NCBI RefSeq assembly: GCF_000011345.1
Contig: NC_004113.1
Location: 1,674,001 to 1,738,000, forward strand
Reading direction: 5' to 3'
DNA length: 64,000 nucleotides
Source of the DNA: Thermosynechococcus vestitus BP-1
Lineage (GTDB): Bacteria > Cyanobacteriota > Cyanobacteriia > Thermosynechococcales > Thermosynechococcaceae
Below the pieces are notes generated by a model. It searched no databases and was not told the DNA's origin. It was given only the letters and a program-made list of their open reading frames with translations. Numbering within the stretch: position 1 is the stretch's first letter; the number at the start of each line of letters is the position of its first letter. A program made the translations under genes and the position numbers. Positions 20,088-29,558 of the stretch are shown piece by piece.

Positions 20088-20831
20088 ATGTTTGGCTTTC
20101 CTCCAGACCCCAAATCCACCCGACTCGGTCTTTCGGCCAATGAGAAGCCCCCTTCGGCACTGCTGCTGGCGATCGCTGCCCTAGCCACAATCATTCTTTG
20201 GCAGATTCCCTTGGGGAACTACCTGCTCTACCCCTTCACAATCTTGGCCACATGGTTCCACGAGATGGGGCATGGCCTCACGGCGATTCTCTTGGGGGGC
20301 TACTTTCGGGAATTAGTTATCTATCCCAGTGGTTCAGGATTTGCGCGCTATGGGGGTGAGGTCTTCCTGGGAAATTTAGGACATGGCTTAGTTGCCATTG
20401 GTGGGCCACTGGGACCTGCGATCGCTGGCAGTCTCTTTATTTTGTCAAGCCGCTCCCATCGTGCCACAGACCTTTGTCTCAAAGCCCTGGGGATGATGAT
20501 TGTTGTCTCACTGCTGCTGTGGGTGCGATCCCTCTTCGGCATTGTCTTCATGACGTTGGTGGGGATTGCCACTCTGCTTGTGGCCTATCGCGGGAATTGC
20601 TGGCTCAAGGGGATTGCCATTCAGTTCCTTGGGGTGCAGGCCTGTATTAGCACATTTCAGCAGGTGGACTACCTTTTTACCGATGCTATTCCGGGGGGCC
20701 AGCTTTCCGATACGGGCCTTCTTCAACAGTACCTCTGGCTTCCCTATTGGCTGTGGGGAGCAATGATTTCTGTGATCACATTGTGGTTGCTGCTGTGGAG
20801 TCTCAAGGTGGCCTATACCCGCCCTAGGTAA
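20088..20831 (+). CDS. M50-like membrane metalloprotease family protein
   Basis: 247-residue membrane protein with several hydrophobic segments. The zinc-binding HExxH motif is present as HEMGHG near residue 58, inside a hydrophobic helix, and a second conserved stretch (GHGLVAIGGPLGPAIAG) follows, as in the M50B-like family. Such proteins are predicted intramembrane or membrane-embedded metallopeptidases, but the client is unknown. Probably co-transcribed with infC (16-base gap). Its 3' end overlaps the convergent MnmC-like gene by 8 bases. Confidence 0.8.
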   Translation: MFGFPPDPKSTRLGLSANEKPPSALLLAIAALATIILWQIPLGNYLLYPFTILATWFHEMGHGLTAILLGGYFRELVIYPSGSGFARYGGEVFLGNLGHGLVAIGGPLGPAIAGSLFILSSRSHRATDLCLKALGMMIVVSLLLWVRSLFGIVFMTLVGIATLLVAYRGNCWLKGIAIQFLGVQACISTFQQVDYLFTDAIPGGQLSDTGLLQQYLWLPYWLWGAMISVITLWLLLWSLKVAYTRPR

Positions 20832-21729
20832 TGCCCCAGCGCTGCCGCCAGCGACTCGTGGACTCACGGTTAGCGGTTTGCTGCTCCACTTGGCGGCGCC
20901 ATCGAATCGCCTGTGCAGTATCCCGCAGGTGGGGATCGCGGTAGGGAATACCCGCACGGGTTTGTAAATGTTCCTGCTCCATCAGCGACAGGGGAATGAG
21001 TTGATCCGGTTGCCAGCGAGCCACGGTTCCCTGTGCCCATTCATGGCGGTGCTGGGGGGCAACAATTGGCAGTGTCCCAAGGTGCAAACCCGCCTCCTGC
21101 AAAGCGCAACGAACCGCAGCTGCACGACAATAGGTAGCCAAATGCCCCTCCGGTGCCAAACACTGAGCCACTAAGCTGAGAAACTCCACCGTCCACAGTT
21201 GCGGACAGCGCTGGGGTGAAAAGGGATCGAGAAAAATCGCATCTGCTTGGAATCCTTGGCAAACAAGGTCTTGAATTGTTTGCCGGGCATCGCCAATTAA
21301 CAGTCGTGCCTCACACCGTGGGGTGCTCACCCGCTGCTGCCGAGCCAACCCCTCAAGAATCTCTTGAACCGATGCTGGCCAAGGGGGCATCACCCCTAAA
21401 GCGGCTTGGGCAACCCCCACATCTAGCTCTAGGCCAATGAGCGTGACCTGACAGGTGGGATTGTGCTGCCAAATGACCTCTAAGGCAGCGGCAGTGTTGT
21501 AGCCTAAACCATAGCAGATGTCTAAAAGCCGCAGATGAGAGGCTTGGGCTTTGCCGGGCAGATCGGTGGCGATCGCAAACTTTTCAAAGGCTTCTTGACG
21601 CGCTCCCCCAAGGCTATGGAATGTTTCGCCAAACTCTGGAGAAAAAAATGTAAAAGAGCCATCTGCTGTGGGTTGGGGTTGCCAGATTGAGTTCAAGGCA
21701 GGAGCTAAGTTTTTCGAAGAAGCCATCAC
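20824..21729 (-). CDS. MnmC-type (MnmD domain) SAM-dependent tRNA methyltransferase
   Basis: 301 residues resembling the methyltransferase half of MnmC (DUF752), which finishes the mnm5U34 wobble modification of certain tRNAs. The SAM-binding segment LDICYGLGYNTAAALE (about 68-83), the acidic LIGLELD turn and the family signature FLDPFSPQRCPQLW are clear. No FAD-dependent oxidase half is present, as expected of stand-alone MnmD proteins. The start ATG overlaps the stop of the upstream FHA gene (ATGA), implying translational coupling, although no functional link between the two is obvious. Confidence 0.85.
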   Translation of the reverse strand: MMASSKNLAPALNSIWQPQPTADGSFTFFSPEFGETFHSLGGARQEAFEKFAIATDLPGKAQASHLRLLDICYGLGYNTAAALEVIWQHNPTCQVTLIGLELDVGVAQAALGVMPPWPASVQEILEGLARQQRVSTPRCEARLLIGDARQTIQDLVCQGFQADAIFLDPFSPQRCPQLWTVEFLSLVAQCLAPEGHLATYCRAAAVRCALQEAGLHLGTLPIVAPQHRHEWAQGTVARWQPDQLIPLSLMEQEHLQTRAGIPYRDPHLRDTAQAIRWRRQVEQQTANRESTSRWRQRWGIT

Positions 21730-22379
21730 TGCGTTTGTGTGGGGGTCTGTGGTTGGGGGGCAGGGGGTCGGTTCATGATCAGAACGCCCATTGCCGCGAT
21801 CGCAAGAACAATGACCATCCCGGCAACAATCAGCAGCAAAGGGGAAGTGGATTTGGGTGTTGCAGCCGCCGCTGGGGGAGCATCAGATGGCAGCGAGGGG
21901 GGAGTGGCATTAAATTTGGTTTCTTCTTCTGATGGTTTATCCTCTGCACCTTCCTCTGCTTCGGTAATCGTTGCAGTCATGGGCACTGCCTTAATACTGT
22001 GATAGTTGACGCTCTTCAAATATTTAACAAACTCCCCATCCCCCATTGACAGGGTGACGTAGTGCGCCTTGACGGCTCCACCAAAGTTAATCTCATCTCC
22101 ATCTTTTAGCTCATGGCTTTGCACTCGCTGGCCATTCACTAGAACACCGTTGGCGCTGGGCTTACCATCGGCATTACCATCCACCACGCGATAGCGATAG
22201 CCATTTGGTGAGGGAATCCGCAGCAGCAGGGCATGTTGCCGTGAGACACCGTGACCATGAATGACAATTGCATTGGTGACATCGCGACCAATGGAGTAGG
22301 TTGCCGCATCCAAGGGGATTGTGCGCTTACCCGTTTCATCCTCAATTCGGAGTAGATGGTGCTCGCGGTTACCGCTCAT
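21726..22379 (-). CDS. FHA-domain membrane protein
   Basis: 217 residues. An N-terminal forkhead-associated domain (about 12-90) has the phosphothreonine-binding pattern YSIGRD, GVSRQHALL and NGVLVNGQRV. A Glu/Pro/Ala-rich linker follows, then one hydrophobic helix (LLLIVAGMVIVLAIAAMGVLIM region, about 178-200) and a short Pro/Gln/Thr tail. The FHA domain is presumably cytoplasmic and tethers a phosphorylated partner to the membrane. No kinase gene is adjacent; a PP2C phosphatase is far away at 46.5 kb. It precedes the MnmD-like gene with a four-base overlap. Confidence 0.85.
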   Translation of the reverse strand: MSGNREHHLLRIEDETGKRTIPLDAATYSIGRDVTNAIVIHGHGVSRQHALLLRIPSPNGYRYRVVDGNADGKPSANGVLVNGQRVQSHELKDGDEINFGGAVKAHYVTLSMGDGEFVKYLKSVNYHSIKAVPMTATITEAEEGAEDKPSEEETKFNATPPSLPSDAPPAAAATPKSTSPLLLIVAGMVIVLAIAAMGVLIMNRPPAPQPQTPTQTQ

Positions 22380-22507
22380 GGGAACAACCTACCATTGATG
22401 GATGATCGCTAATCACTATCTTAGCCTCAGGATTAGAATTCCCAAAGATACCCAAAAAGCGAGCCTCTAGCCGAGATCCCATCCCCTATAAAAACGAGAA
22501 CATCAAC

Positions 22508-22711
22508 GTGGAGCGCAAACCCCCAACCACTGGGGTTAGGTTATCCCTGTTGAACTCAGATCACTGGAAAAATATAGCGCAGTTTGTAGAGGCTGCAGTG
22601 GCGATCGCTAAGATCAGGGAACCAAATTGCACTGCTACCCAATCGTTGGCGCAGTTGGCGGTCAATGACCTCCTCAAGGCTAGCCGTCTCCCCCTAGCCA
22701 AAATGGGATAG
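22508..22711 (+). CDS. Possible small hypothetical protein (67 residues)
   Basis: A GTG-initiated frame in the 314-base gap between the FHA and CobW genes. The product is basic at its N-terminus and helical in character ([27 protein letters not shown]). I do not recognise a family and the ribosome-binding site is weak. It ends 18 bases inside the 3' end of the convergent CobW gene. It could be a chance frame; the rest of this gap shows no other feature. Confidence 0.3.
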   Translation: MERKPPTTGVRLSLLNSDHWKNIAQFVEAAVAIAKIREPNCTATQSLAQLAVNDLLKASRLPLAKMG

Positions 22712-23710
22712 CAACTCCCGTTGATCCAGCCGACGACCAATAACCACGAGGCGAGTTTGACGGGTCTCCGCCGCTTGCCACGGGCGATCGTAAAATGAGT
22801 CTAACCGCTGACCGACCCCCTGTACCACCAGACGCAGCGGCTTGTCCTCAATGGCTGCAAAACCCTTAATGCGATAAATGTCCGGTACGTGCAGCAATCG
22901 CTCAAGGGATTGACGTAGGCGTTGCAGATCCCAAACCCCCAACTCTAAACAAACTGCCTGAATCTCTTCGTCGTGATCATGTTCCTCCTCAAAGTCATGG
23001 TGGCTAGGTCGCTGTCCCAAGTTCTCCTCCACGGCTGCATTAAATCCCAGCAAAAGATCTGCGGGCACCTGTCCTTGCTGAGCCGCTAGGACCTTAATCC
23101 GGGTCGGCAGTTGCTGGCGGAGTTCCCTCAGGCATTGCTGTACCTGATCGGGGGTCAGTTGATCTGCCTTGTTGAGGATAACCAAGTCGGCACAGGCCAG
23201 TTGATCGTTAAAGAGTTCCTCAAGGGGCGTATCCTCATGCTGTAAATTGGCATCCGCCTCTTTCTGGGCAAAGAGCGCTTCTAAATCTGCACTCACTTGA
23301 CCCGCGGCCAAGGCCACACCGTCCACAACGGTCACCACGCCATCAACGGTGGCGGTATGGCGCACCTCCGGCCACCGGAAGGCCATGACTAAGGGCTTGG
23401 GCAATGCCAGTCCCGATGTTTCAATGACAATATGATCAATCTCCTGCCGCCGCGCCAAGAGGGTCTGCATCGTTGGCAAGAATTCATCCTGCACCGTACA
23501 ACATAGACAGCCATTGGTGAGTTCCCAGATGCCCACTGTGCGATCGCAACAGGCCTGTAGCAGCTCGCCATCAATACCGACATCGCCAAACTCATTCACA
23601 ATCACGGCAATGCGCCTGCCCGCTGCATTCTGAAGTAACTGCCGAATCAGAGTCGTCTTACCACTGCCGAGAAAGCCGGTAATAATCGTCACTGGAATTT
23701 TTGCACTCAT
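22694..23710 (-). CDS. CobW/COG0523-family GTPase (putative metallochaperone)
   Basis: 338-residue G3E-class P-loop GTPase. Motifs: Walker A GFLGSGKT at 12-19, the switch-region metal-binding CxCC motif as CLCC (about 68-71), the guanine-specificity NKAD motif, and a C-terminal CobW_C domain. A His/Glu/Asp-rich stretch ([13 protein letters not shown]) lies between the two domains, typical of members that handle zinc or other divalent metals. Metal identity is not determinable and no Zur box was identified. It is 14 bases downstream of glcD on the same strand, so probably co-transcribed with it. Confidence 0.9.
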   Translation of the reverse strand: MSAKIPVTIITGFLGSGKTTLIRQLLQNAAGRRIAVIVNEFGDVGIDGELLQACCDRTVGIWELTNGCLCCTVQDEFLPTMQTLLARRQEIDHIVIETSGLALPKPLVMAFRWPEVRHTATVDGVVTVVDGVALAAGQVSADLEALFAQKEADANLQHEDTPLEELFNDQLACADLVILNKADQLTPDQVQQCLRELRQQLPTRIKVLAAQQGQVPADLLLGFNAAVEENLGQRPSHHDFEEEHDHDEEIQAVCLELGVWDLQRLRQSLERLLHVPDIYRIKGFAAIEDKPLRLVVQGVGQRLDSFYDRPWQAAETRQTRLVVIGRRLDQRELLSHFG

Positions 23711-23724
23711 TAAAATACCTCGAT

Positions 23725-25188
23725 TTAAAATGCCTCAATGTTGGGAAAGTCGTTAAGTTGATGAGCGGCTTCACCACAGGTTCGCGGTGTCGGAAAGATC
23801 TTTTCGGGGTTGGCCAGACGTTTTGGATCAAAGGCAGCACGCACCTGCTGCATCGTGTCTAGGTCTGCTGGACTGAACATTTCGCTCATAAAGCAGGCTT
23901 TATCACTGCCAATGCCGTGTTCTCCAGAAATACTGCCGCCCACGCGCACACAGAGCTTGAGGATTTCACCTCCTAGAGCCTCCACCTCCGCAAGCGCACC
24001 GGGTACCGCTTGATCGTAGAGAATCAAGGGATGCAGGTTGCCGTCGCCCGCGTGAAAGACATTGGCAATCCGATAACCACTGCGGCGGCTGAGCTGTTCA
24101 ATTTCCCTCAGGACAGCGGCCAGTTGACTGCGGGGAATGACCCCATCTTGGACAAAATAGTTGGGACTCAGGCGGCCCGCAGCAGCAAAGGCAGCTTTGC
24201 GCCCCTGCCAAAGGCGGAGGCGATCTTCCGCCTCGGTGGCAACCGTCACATGGCGTGCCCCCTGTTCATAGCAAATCCGCATCACGCGCTCCTGCAAAAT
24301 GGGCACTTCGACATCTAGGCCATCCACTTCCACAAGCAGCACAGCGCCAGCATCACGGGGGTAGCAATTGGTGGCCACCACATCTTCCACGGCGTTGATA
24401 CTGAGGTTGTCCATAATTTCCATGCCTGCAGGAAGGATCCCCGCCCGAATAATGGCAGAAACGGTTTCCCCCGCTGCTTCAATCGTGGTGAAGTCCGCCA
24501 GTAGCACAGCGATCGCTTCCGCCTGTTTAAGAATTCGCAGCCGAATTTCTGTGGCAATACCCAGCGTTCCCTCGGAACCCACAAAAACCCCCATGAGATC
24601 GTAGCCGGGCATTTCTGGGGCAGCCCCACCCAACTCGACAATTTCCCCATTCGGCAAAACCACTGTGAGTCCTAGGACATGGTTTGTGGTCACACCATAC
24701 TTCAGGCAGTGAACACCCCCAGAGTTTTCGGCCACGTTGCCACCAATGGAGCAAATAATTTGACTGGAGGGATCGGGGGCGTAGTAAAAGCCCTGATCGG
24801 CGACGGCTTGGGTCACCCATGCATTAATAACCCCCGGCTGCACCACCACCTGCTGATTGCTCAAATCAATCTCTAAAATCCGGTTCATGCGAGAAGTGAC
24901 GATAAGAATCCCCTCGCTGTGGGGCAAAGCACCGCCGGAGAGCCCCGTGCCTGAGCCACGGGCAACAAAGGGAATCCGATAGCGATCGCACACTTTGAGG
25001 ATGGCAGAGACTTGGGCAGTGGTTTCAGGCAATACCACCAGCTTTGGCCGCTGCCGATACATGGAGAGGCCATCGCATTCATACACAAGGGCTTCCGCGG
25101 CATCACTGATGACGCTCCCCTTGCCGACAATGGCTCTTAGCTCCTCCGTTACCCGCCGCCAGGGGGTAATTTGCTGTAGTGCGAACAT
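23725..25188 (-). CDS. glcD: Glycolate dehydrogenase subunit GlcD (FAD-linked oxidase)
   Basis: 487-residue FAD-dependent enzyme that oxidises photorespiratory glycolate to glyoxylate. The FAD_binding_4 domain (about 50-190) has the PP-loop-like segment [16 protein letters not shown], and the C-terminal FAD-oxidase domain ends with the conserved [10 protein letters not shown]-lactate dehydrogenases share this fold, so the substrate is inferred from the strong resemblance to cyanobacterial GlcD. glcE and glcF are not next to it, as is common in cyanobacteria. The 200-base region upstream also carries the promoter of the divergent sulfur operon. Confidence 0.92.
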   Translation of the reverse strand: MFALQQITPWRRVTEELRAIVGKGSVISDAAEALVYECDGLSMYRQRPKLVVLPETTAQVSAILKVCDRYRIPFVARGSGTGLSGGALPHSEGILIVTSRMNRILEIDLSNQQVVVQPGVINAWVTQAVADQGFYYAPDPSSQIICSIGGNVAENSGGVHCLKYGVTTNHVLGLTVVLPNGEIVELGGAAPEMPGYDLMGVFVGSEGTLGIATEIRLRILKQAEAIAVLLADFTTIEAAGETVSAIIRAGILPAGMEIMDNLSINAVEDVVATNCYPRDAGAVLLVEVDGLDVEVPILQERVMRICYEQGARHVTVATEAEDRLRLWQGRKAAFAAAGRLSPNYFVQDGVIPRSQLAAVLREIEQLSRRSGYRIANVFHAGDGNLHPLILYDQAVPGALAEVEALGGEILKLCVRVGGSISGEHGIGSDKACFMSEMFSPADLDTMQQVRAAFDPKRLANPEKIFPTPRTCGEAAHQLNDFPNIEAF

Positions 25189-25260
25189 TCCCGGTGCTCT
25201 GAAACTACCTTCTTTTATCGTAAATGGGTTCCTCCTTAGAAAAATGGGGACAGGGGGGAT

Positions 25261-25289
25261 TTGACATTTATCTACTAAATGGTTATAAA
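25261..25289 (+). promoter_or_regulatory. Near-consensus sigma-70 promoter of the persulfide operon
   Basis: TTGACA at 25261-25266, a 17-base spacer, and TATAAA at 25284-25289. It is followed by an AT-rich stretch with the imperfect palindrome TTTAGATTAACTAGA (25296-25310), a possible operator overlapping the predicted transcription start. The predicted leader is about 90 bases and holds two copies of AGRCTGAAGGAGT (25308-25320 and 25343-25355). Strong promoters with an operator at the start site are typical of repressor-controlled sulfide-responsive genes, but no ArsR-type regulator gene is in the window. Confidence 0.7.
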
Positions 25290-25388
25290 ATTATATTTAG
25301 ATTAACTAGACTGAAGGAGTTACTGTTTTAAGTCTGGTTTTTAGGCTGAAGGAGTCCCCTTACGCTTTACCCCATAAAGGAGGCCGCT

Positions 25389-26087
25389 ATGCTGTTTCGC
25401 CAACTTTTTGACTACGACACTTGGACCTATTCTTACCTAATTGCCGATGAAGCCACGGGTGAGGCCGCCTTGGTGGATAGCGTCCTTGAGCAGGTGGATC
25501 GCGATGTGCAGTTAATTGAGCAATTGGGATTGAAACTGCGCTACTGCCTAGAAACCCATGTCCACGCTGACCACATTACTGGTGCAGGTAAGGTCCGCGA
25601 ACGCACGGGCTGCAAAACCCTGGTACCTGAAAATGCCCATGTGGATTGTGCCGATGGCTCTATTAAAGACGGTGAAGTGATTCACGTCGGCAGCCTCCCG
25701 ATTCAGGCGATCGCCACCTTGGGGCATACCGATAGCCACATGGCCTTTTTAGTGAATGGCACCCACCTGCTGACGGGGGATTCTCTCTTTATCCGTGGCT
25801 GTGGGCGCACTGACTTCCAAAGTGGCGATGCCGGTGCAATGTATGATGCGGTAACCCAGCGGCTGTTTACACTCCCAGACACCACCTTGGTCTATCCCGG
25901 CCATGACTATCGCGGTCACACTGTTTCCACCATTGGTGAGGAAAAACGCTTTAATCCCCGCTTTGTCGGTCGCGATCGCCAGCAGTTCATTGAATTCATG
26001 GCCAACCTGAACCTGCCCGATCCCAAGAAAATCATGGAAGCGGTGCCCGCTAACCAACAGTGTGGCATGGTTGCCGCTGTTGTCTAG
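25389..26087 (+). CDS. ETHE1-like persulfide dioxygenase (metallo-beta-lactamase fold)
   Basis: 232 residues. The metal-binding motif HVHADH at 57-62, the later GHTDSH and the GHDY near 177 match the ETHE1/blh group, a mononuclear iron enzyme that oxidises glutathione persulfide to sulfite. The segment LETHVHADHITG is characteristic of this group and distinguishes it from glyoxalase II. It is the first gene of an operon with a rhodanese (62-base gap) and TauE, which supports a role in sulfide or persulfide detoxification: persulfide to sulfite, sulfur transfer, then sulfite or sulfonate export. A separate glyoxalase II is encoded at 40229. Confidence 0.9.
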   Translation: MLFRQLFDYDTWTYSYLIADEATGEAALVDSVLEQVDRDVQLIEQLGLKLRYCLETHVHADHITGAGKVRERTGCKTLVPENAHVDCADGSIKDGEVIHVGSLPIQAIATLGHTDSHMAFLVNGTHLLTGDSLFIRGCGRTDFQSGDAGAMYDAVTQRLFTLPDTTLVYPGHDYRGHTVSTIGEEKRFNPRFVGRDRQQFIEFMANLNLPDPKKIMEAVPANQQCGMVAAVV

Positions 26088-26148
26088 TCCTTTGACCCCT
26101 GATCGCCCCTGTCTTCTGAGCTAACCCTGAGTCACTACTTGAGAACCA

Positions 26149-26697
26149 ATGACAATGACGACAATAACAATGGAGTCTCCCCTCATTTCTGCGGCTGAAC
26201 TGCACGATGCCCTGCAACGACAACAAGTGCTGCTCATTGATGTGCGTGAGCCAAGCGAATACAACAGTGCCCATATTCCCGGTGCACTCCTTTGCCCCTT
26301 GGCCAATGTCAAGGAACTTGAACCCCCCTGTCGCTCTGACACCCCTGTGGTGCTCTACTGTGAATCTGGCCGCCGATCAGGCATGGCCTATGAAACCCTT
26401 GCCAGTCGAGGCTGGAAAAATCTGAAAGGCCTTGAAGGGGGCATTCAGCGCTGGAAACAGCGGGGCTATCCGGTTAAGGGTGCGGCTAGGGCCCCCATTA
26501 GCCTGATGCGGCAGGTGCAAATTGTGGCTGGCAGCCTGATTCTCACCGGTGTGATCTTAGGCTTTACCGTCAATCCGGCATTCTTCCTTCTGTCGGGCTT
26601 TGTCGGTGCTGGTTTGCTGTTTGCCGGTATCACCGGTATCTGTGCCCTAGGGCGGGTGTTGGCATTGCTGCCCTTCAATCGCCCACAGGTGAAATAG
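26149..26697 (+). CDS. Rhodanese-domain sulfurtransferase with DUF2892-type membrane anchor
   Basis: 182 residues. The rhodanese domain (about 10-110) carries the active-site Cys71 in the loop CESGRRS, whose substrate-binding Arg residues are in place. The C-terminal 60 residues contain two hydrophobic helices (VAGSLILTGVILG and FFLLSGFVGAGLLFAGITG), the DUF2892 arrangement that anchors such enzymes to the membrane. An internal ATG at 26170 is an alternative start. It is the second gene of the persulfide operon and ends 3 bases before the TauE start. Confidence 0.9.
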   Translation: MTMTTITMESPLISAAELHDALQRQQVLLIDVREPSEYNSAHIPGALLCPLANVKELEPPCRSDTPVVLYCESGRRSGMAYETLASRGWKNLKGLEGGIQRWKQRGYPVKGAARAPISLMRQVQIVAGSLILTGVILGFTVNPAFFLLSGFVGAGLLFAGITGICALGRVLALLPFNRPQVK

Positions 26698-26700
26698 CCC

Positions 26701-27588
26701 ATGCTGAGCTACTGGATAGGGCATGGTCTGGCGATCGCCATCGGCTTGAGTCTGGGTCTATTGGGGGGCGGTGGTTCTGTCCTTGCCCTGCCAGTATTGG
26801 TCTATGTCATGGGCATTGAAACCAAAGTCGCGATCCCAATGACGCTTGTGATTGTCGGCAGCGTCAGTTTATTGGCGGTGATCCCCCAGTGGCGGCGCGG
26901 CTACGTCAACCTGCGTCTAGCTCTGATTTTTGGCTCGGCAACCATGGTGGGTGCCTACCTGGGAGCACGCCTGGCAGCCTTGCCTTGGATTACCGATACA
27001 GTGCAACTTCTACTCTTTGCCATTGCCATGCTGGTAGCGGCTATCTTAATGATTCGGCGGCAACAGCGTCCCCCTGCCCCTGAACTAACCCCGCCGGAAA
27101 GTTCCCTTGAAAGCCAGCTTTATGCCCCCCCAATATGTAAGTACTGTTGGCTGTGGCTCCCCACTGAAGGTCTAGGTGTCGGTGTTTTAACGGGGTTGGT
27201 GGGGGTTGGTGGGGGGTTTGCCATTGTGCCCGCCCTTGTTTTATTGGGAAAAATTCCGATGCGGCAGGCGATCGGTACCTCACTGCTGATTATCACTATT
27301 AATTCAGTGGCTGCGGTTTGGGGCTATCTGGGCACGGTTACCCTAGATGCGCGCCTCACCCTGACGCTAACCTTAGCAGCCGCTGGTGGGTCTGTTGTCG
27401 GGAGTTATCTCAGCCATCGCCTTTCTGCCAAGCGACTTCAGCAGGGCTTTGGCTACTTCTTAATTGGCATTGCGGCCTTCGTGATCCTGAAAACCCTACT
27501 GGCACCCCCCCAGCGCAGCAAAAGTCCCTCCCTGCTGCCGAGGCACTACCTTAGTGCATCCATTCCCACAAGAGCAAGCCGCACTTAA
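26701..27588 (+). CDS. TauE/SafE-family sulfite/sulfonate exporter
   Basis: 295-residue multi-pass membrane protein with the two Gly-rich repeats expected of TauE/Saf[22 protein letters not shown] near the start and [21 protein letters not shown] in the second half. It is the third gene of the ETHE1-rhodanese operon, so export of sulfite (the ETHE1 product) is the natural inference. Its stop shares TTAA with the stop of the convergent rbfA gene. Confidence 0.9.
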   Translation: MLSYWIGHGLAIAIGLSLGLLGGGGSVLALPVLVYVMGIETKVAIPMTLVIVGSVSLLAVIPQWRRGYVNLRLALIFGSATMVGAYLGARLAALPWITDTVQLLLFAIAMLVAAILMIRRQQRPPAPELTPPESSLESQLYAPPICKYCWLWLPTEGLGVGVLTGLVGVGGGFAIVPALVLLGKIPMRQAIGTSLLIITINSVAAVWGYLGTVTLDARLTLTLTLAAAGGSVVGSYLSHRLSAKRLQQGFGYFLIGIAAFVILKTLLAPPQRSKSPSLLPRHYLSASIPTRASRT

Positions 27589-27965
27589 GACTCTAGGACT
27601 TCTGAGGTACTTTGCTGTTGCCCAATTTGATTGAGCAGCGCAAGAACGCGACTGCCCCGTTCCAGCGATCGATCCTCAATAAACACAACCTCAGGTGTCC
27701 GCCGCAGGCGAATGCGCTGCCCCAATTCCCGCCGCACAAAGCCCGAAGCGGCCTTCAATCCCGCCATCGTTGAGCGCCGTACTTCCTCAGTGCTGTAGAT
27801 ACTGACGAAAATCTTGGCGTGCTGCAAATCACCGGAAACTTCCACATCGGTGACACTGACCATGCCCGCCCCCACGCGCTCGTCGCGGATTTCATACATT
27901 AACAACTGGCTGACTTCCCGTTTGATTAATTCTGCTACCCGTGCCACCCGTCGTTCGGTTGCCAT
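27585..27965 (-). CDS. rbfA: Ribosome-binding factor A
   Basis: 126-residue KH-fold factor that binds immature 30S subunits and aids 16S rRNA 5' end maturation, also important for cold adaptation. Family features: [14 protein letters not shown] at the N-terminus, [18 protein letters not shown] and [18 protein letters not shown]. The ATG at 27965 fits the family; the frame extends upstream to 27995 with ten untypical residues. A short hairpin, CTATCTT-ATC-AAGATAG (28015-28031), lies about 50 bases upstream of the start. Confidence 0.95.
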   Translation of the reverse strand: MATERRVARVAELIKREVSQLLMYEIRDERVGAGMVSVTDVEVSGDLQHAKIFVSIYSTEEVRRSTMAGLKAASGFVRRELGQRIRLRRTPEVVFIEDRSLERGSRVLALLNQIGQQQSTSEVLES

Positions 27966-28254
27966 GGCGGGCCTCCTTTTCTCGCTTGTTGGCAAAGACT
28001 ATCCTGCACCTCTCCTATCTTATCAAGATAGCTATTCCTCTGTTTCTGGCTGGGAGGCGATCGCTCAAGACCTCTGTCGCAGTAACCGCCGCCAGTAGTG
28101 TTACAATGCTTAACATTTCTTGCTGGCGTTTTGTTCAGGCTGAAGCCTCAATTTACTGCTGTCTTGCTCAGTTGTGCCCCTTGCTCAAAAATGAGAAACC
28201 TGAGAAGCTAGGCAACAATCACCTTGATATTTCGTAAGAATTCCGCTATCACGT

Positions 28255-28499
28255 TAATATAGTTCTCCCGCAGCAAATGCTGATGGGAAGCTTAACCTAC
28301 CCTTGGTGAGTGCCAACAGCAACTAGGTAAAACCACCTACTAGCCCAAGCCTTAGCAAGGGAAGGGTTTCTTATTTATGAAGCCAAATTAACAGGATGCT
28401 GGAGCGATCGCTCCTGAGTTTTTAAGGAGCTGATAACGCCCTACCAGCAACTGTAAGGTTCTAAATCTGGCATCTATATCTGCAAGAGGATTTAATTCC
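28255..28499 (+). promoter_or_regulatory. psbD promoter region and long leader with two mutually exclusive hairpins
   Basis: A -10-like TAATAT lies at 28255-28260 with no good -35, so this is the likely promoter area and gives a leader of about 230 bases. Near its 3' end, GGAGC (28401-28405) can pair with GCTCC (28410-28414) as the perfect palindrome GGAGCGATCGCTCC, which contains a HIP1 octamer. The same GCTCC can alternatively pair with GGAGC at 28426-28430. The ribosome-binding site AGAGGA is at 28485-28490. The remaining gap 27966-28254 holds the rbfA leader hairpin and nothing else I can identify. Confidence 0.45.
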
Positions 28500-29558
28500 A
28501 TGACGATCGCGATTGGACGAGCGCCAGCGGAACGGGGATGGTTTGACATCCTCGACGACTGGCTCAAACGGGACAGATTTGTCTTTGTCGGCTGGTCAGG
28601 CATCCTGCTTTTCCCCTGCGCCTACCTGGCGCTGGGGGGCTGGCTGACCGGTACCACCTTTGTGACCTCCTGGTACACCCACGGCCTGGCCTCCAGCTAC
28701 CTAGAAGGGTGCAACTTCCTCACCGTTGCCGTTTCCACCCCCGCCAACAGCATGGGGCACTCCCTGCTCCTCCTGTGGGGACCTGAAGCCCAAGGGGACT
28801 TTACCCGCTGGTGCCAACTGGGTGGTCTGTGGACCTTTATCGCCCTCCACGGCGCCTTCGGTCTCATTGGGTTCATGCTGCGGCAGTTTGAAATTGCCCG
28901 CTTGGTGGGCGTCCGTCCCTACAACGCCATTGCCTTCAGCGCCCCCATTGCCGTCTTTGTCAGCGTCTTCTTGATCTATCCCTTGGGGCAATCCAGCTGG
29001 TTCTTTGCCCCCAGCTTTGGCGTCGCCGCCATCTTCCGTTTCCTGCTCTTTTTCCAAGGGTTCCACAACTGGACCTTGAACCCCTTCCACATGATGGGGG
29101 TAGCCGGTGTGCTAGGGGGTGCCCTGTTGTGTGCCATCCACGGCGCCACGGTGGAAAATACCCTCTTCCAAGATGGAGAAGGGGCGAGCACCTTCCGTGC
29201 CTTCAATCCCACCCAAGCGGAAGAGACCTACTCGATGGTGACGGCGAACCGTTTTTGGAGCCAAATTTTTGGGATTGCCTTCTCGAACAAGCGCTGGTTG
29301 CACTTTTTCATGTTGTTTGTGCCGGTGACGGGGCTGTGGATGAGTGCGATTGGCGTGGTGGGTCTAGCGTTGAACCTGCGGTCCTATGACTTCATTTCGC
29401 AGGAGATTCGGGCTGCGGAAGACCCTGAATTTGAGACGTTCTACACGAAGAACCTGCTGTTGAACGAGGGTATCCGCGCTTGGATGGCGCCCCAAGACCA
29501 ACCCCATGAAAACTTTGTCTTCCCAGAAGAGGTACTCCCCCGTGGTAACGCTCTCTAG
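28500..29558 (+). CDS. psbD: Photosystem II reaction-center protein D2
   Basis: 352 residues, exactly the usual D2 length. D2 pairs with D1 to bind the P680 chlorophylls, a pheophytin, the non-heme iron and plastoquinone QA in the thylakoid membrane. The N-terminus [20 protein letters not shown], the helix B/C segments and the C-terminus ending LPRGNAL are all standard; five membrane helices are expected. The ATG is preceded by AGAGGA nine bases upstream. The last 17 bases overlap the psbC start, as in other cyanobacteria and chloroplasts. Cyanobacteria usually hold a second psbD elsewhere; this is the psbC-linked copy. Confidence 0.99.

Noticed and set aside
25389-26087. Reading this gene as a second glyoxalase II
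   Set aside because: The THVHADHITG motif and operon with rhodanese and TauE fit ETHE1 persulfide dioxygenase, and true gloB is at 40229.
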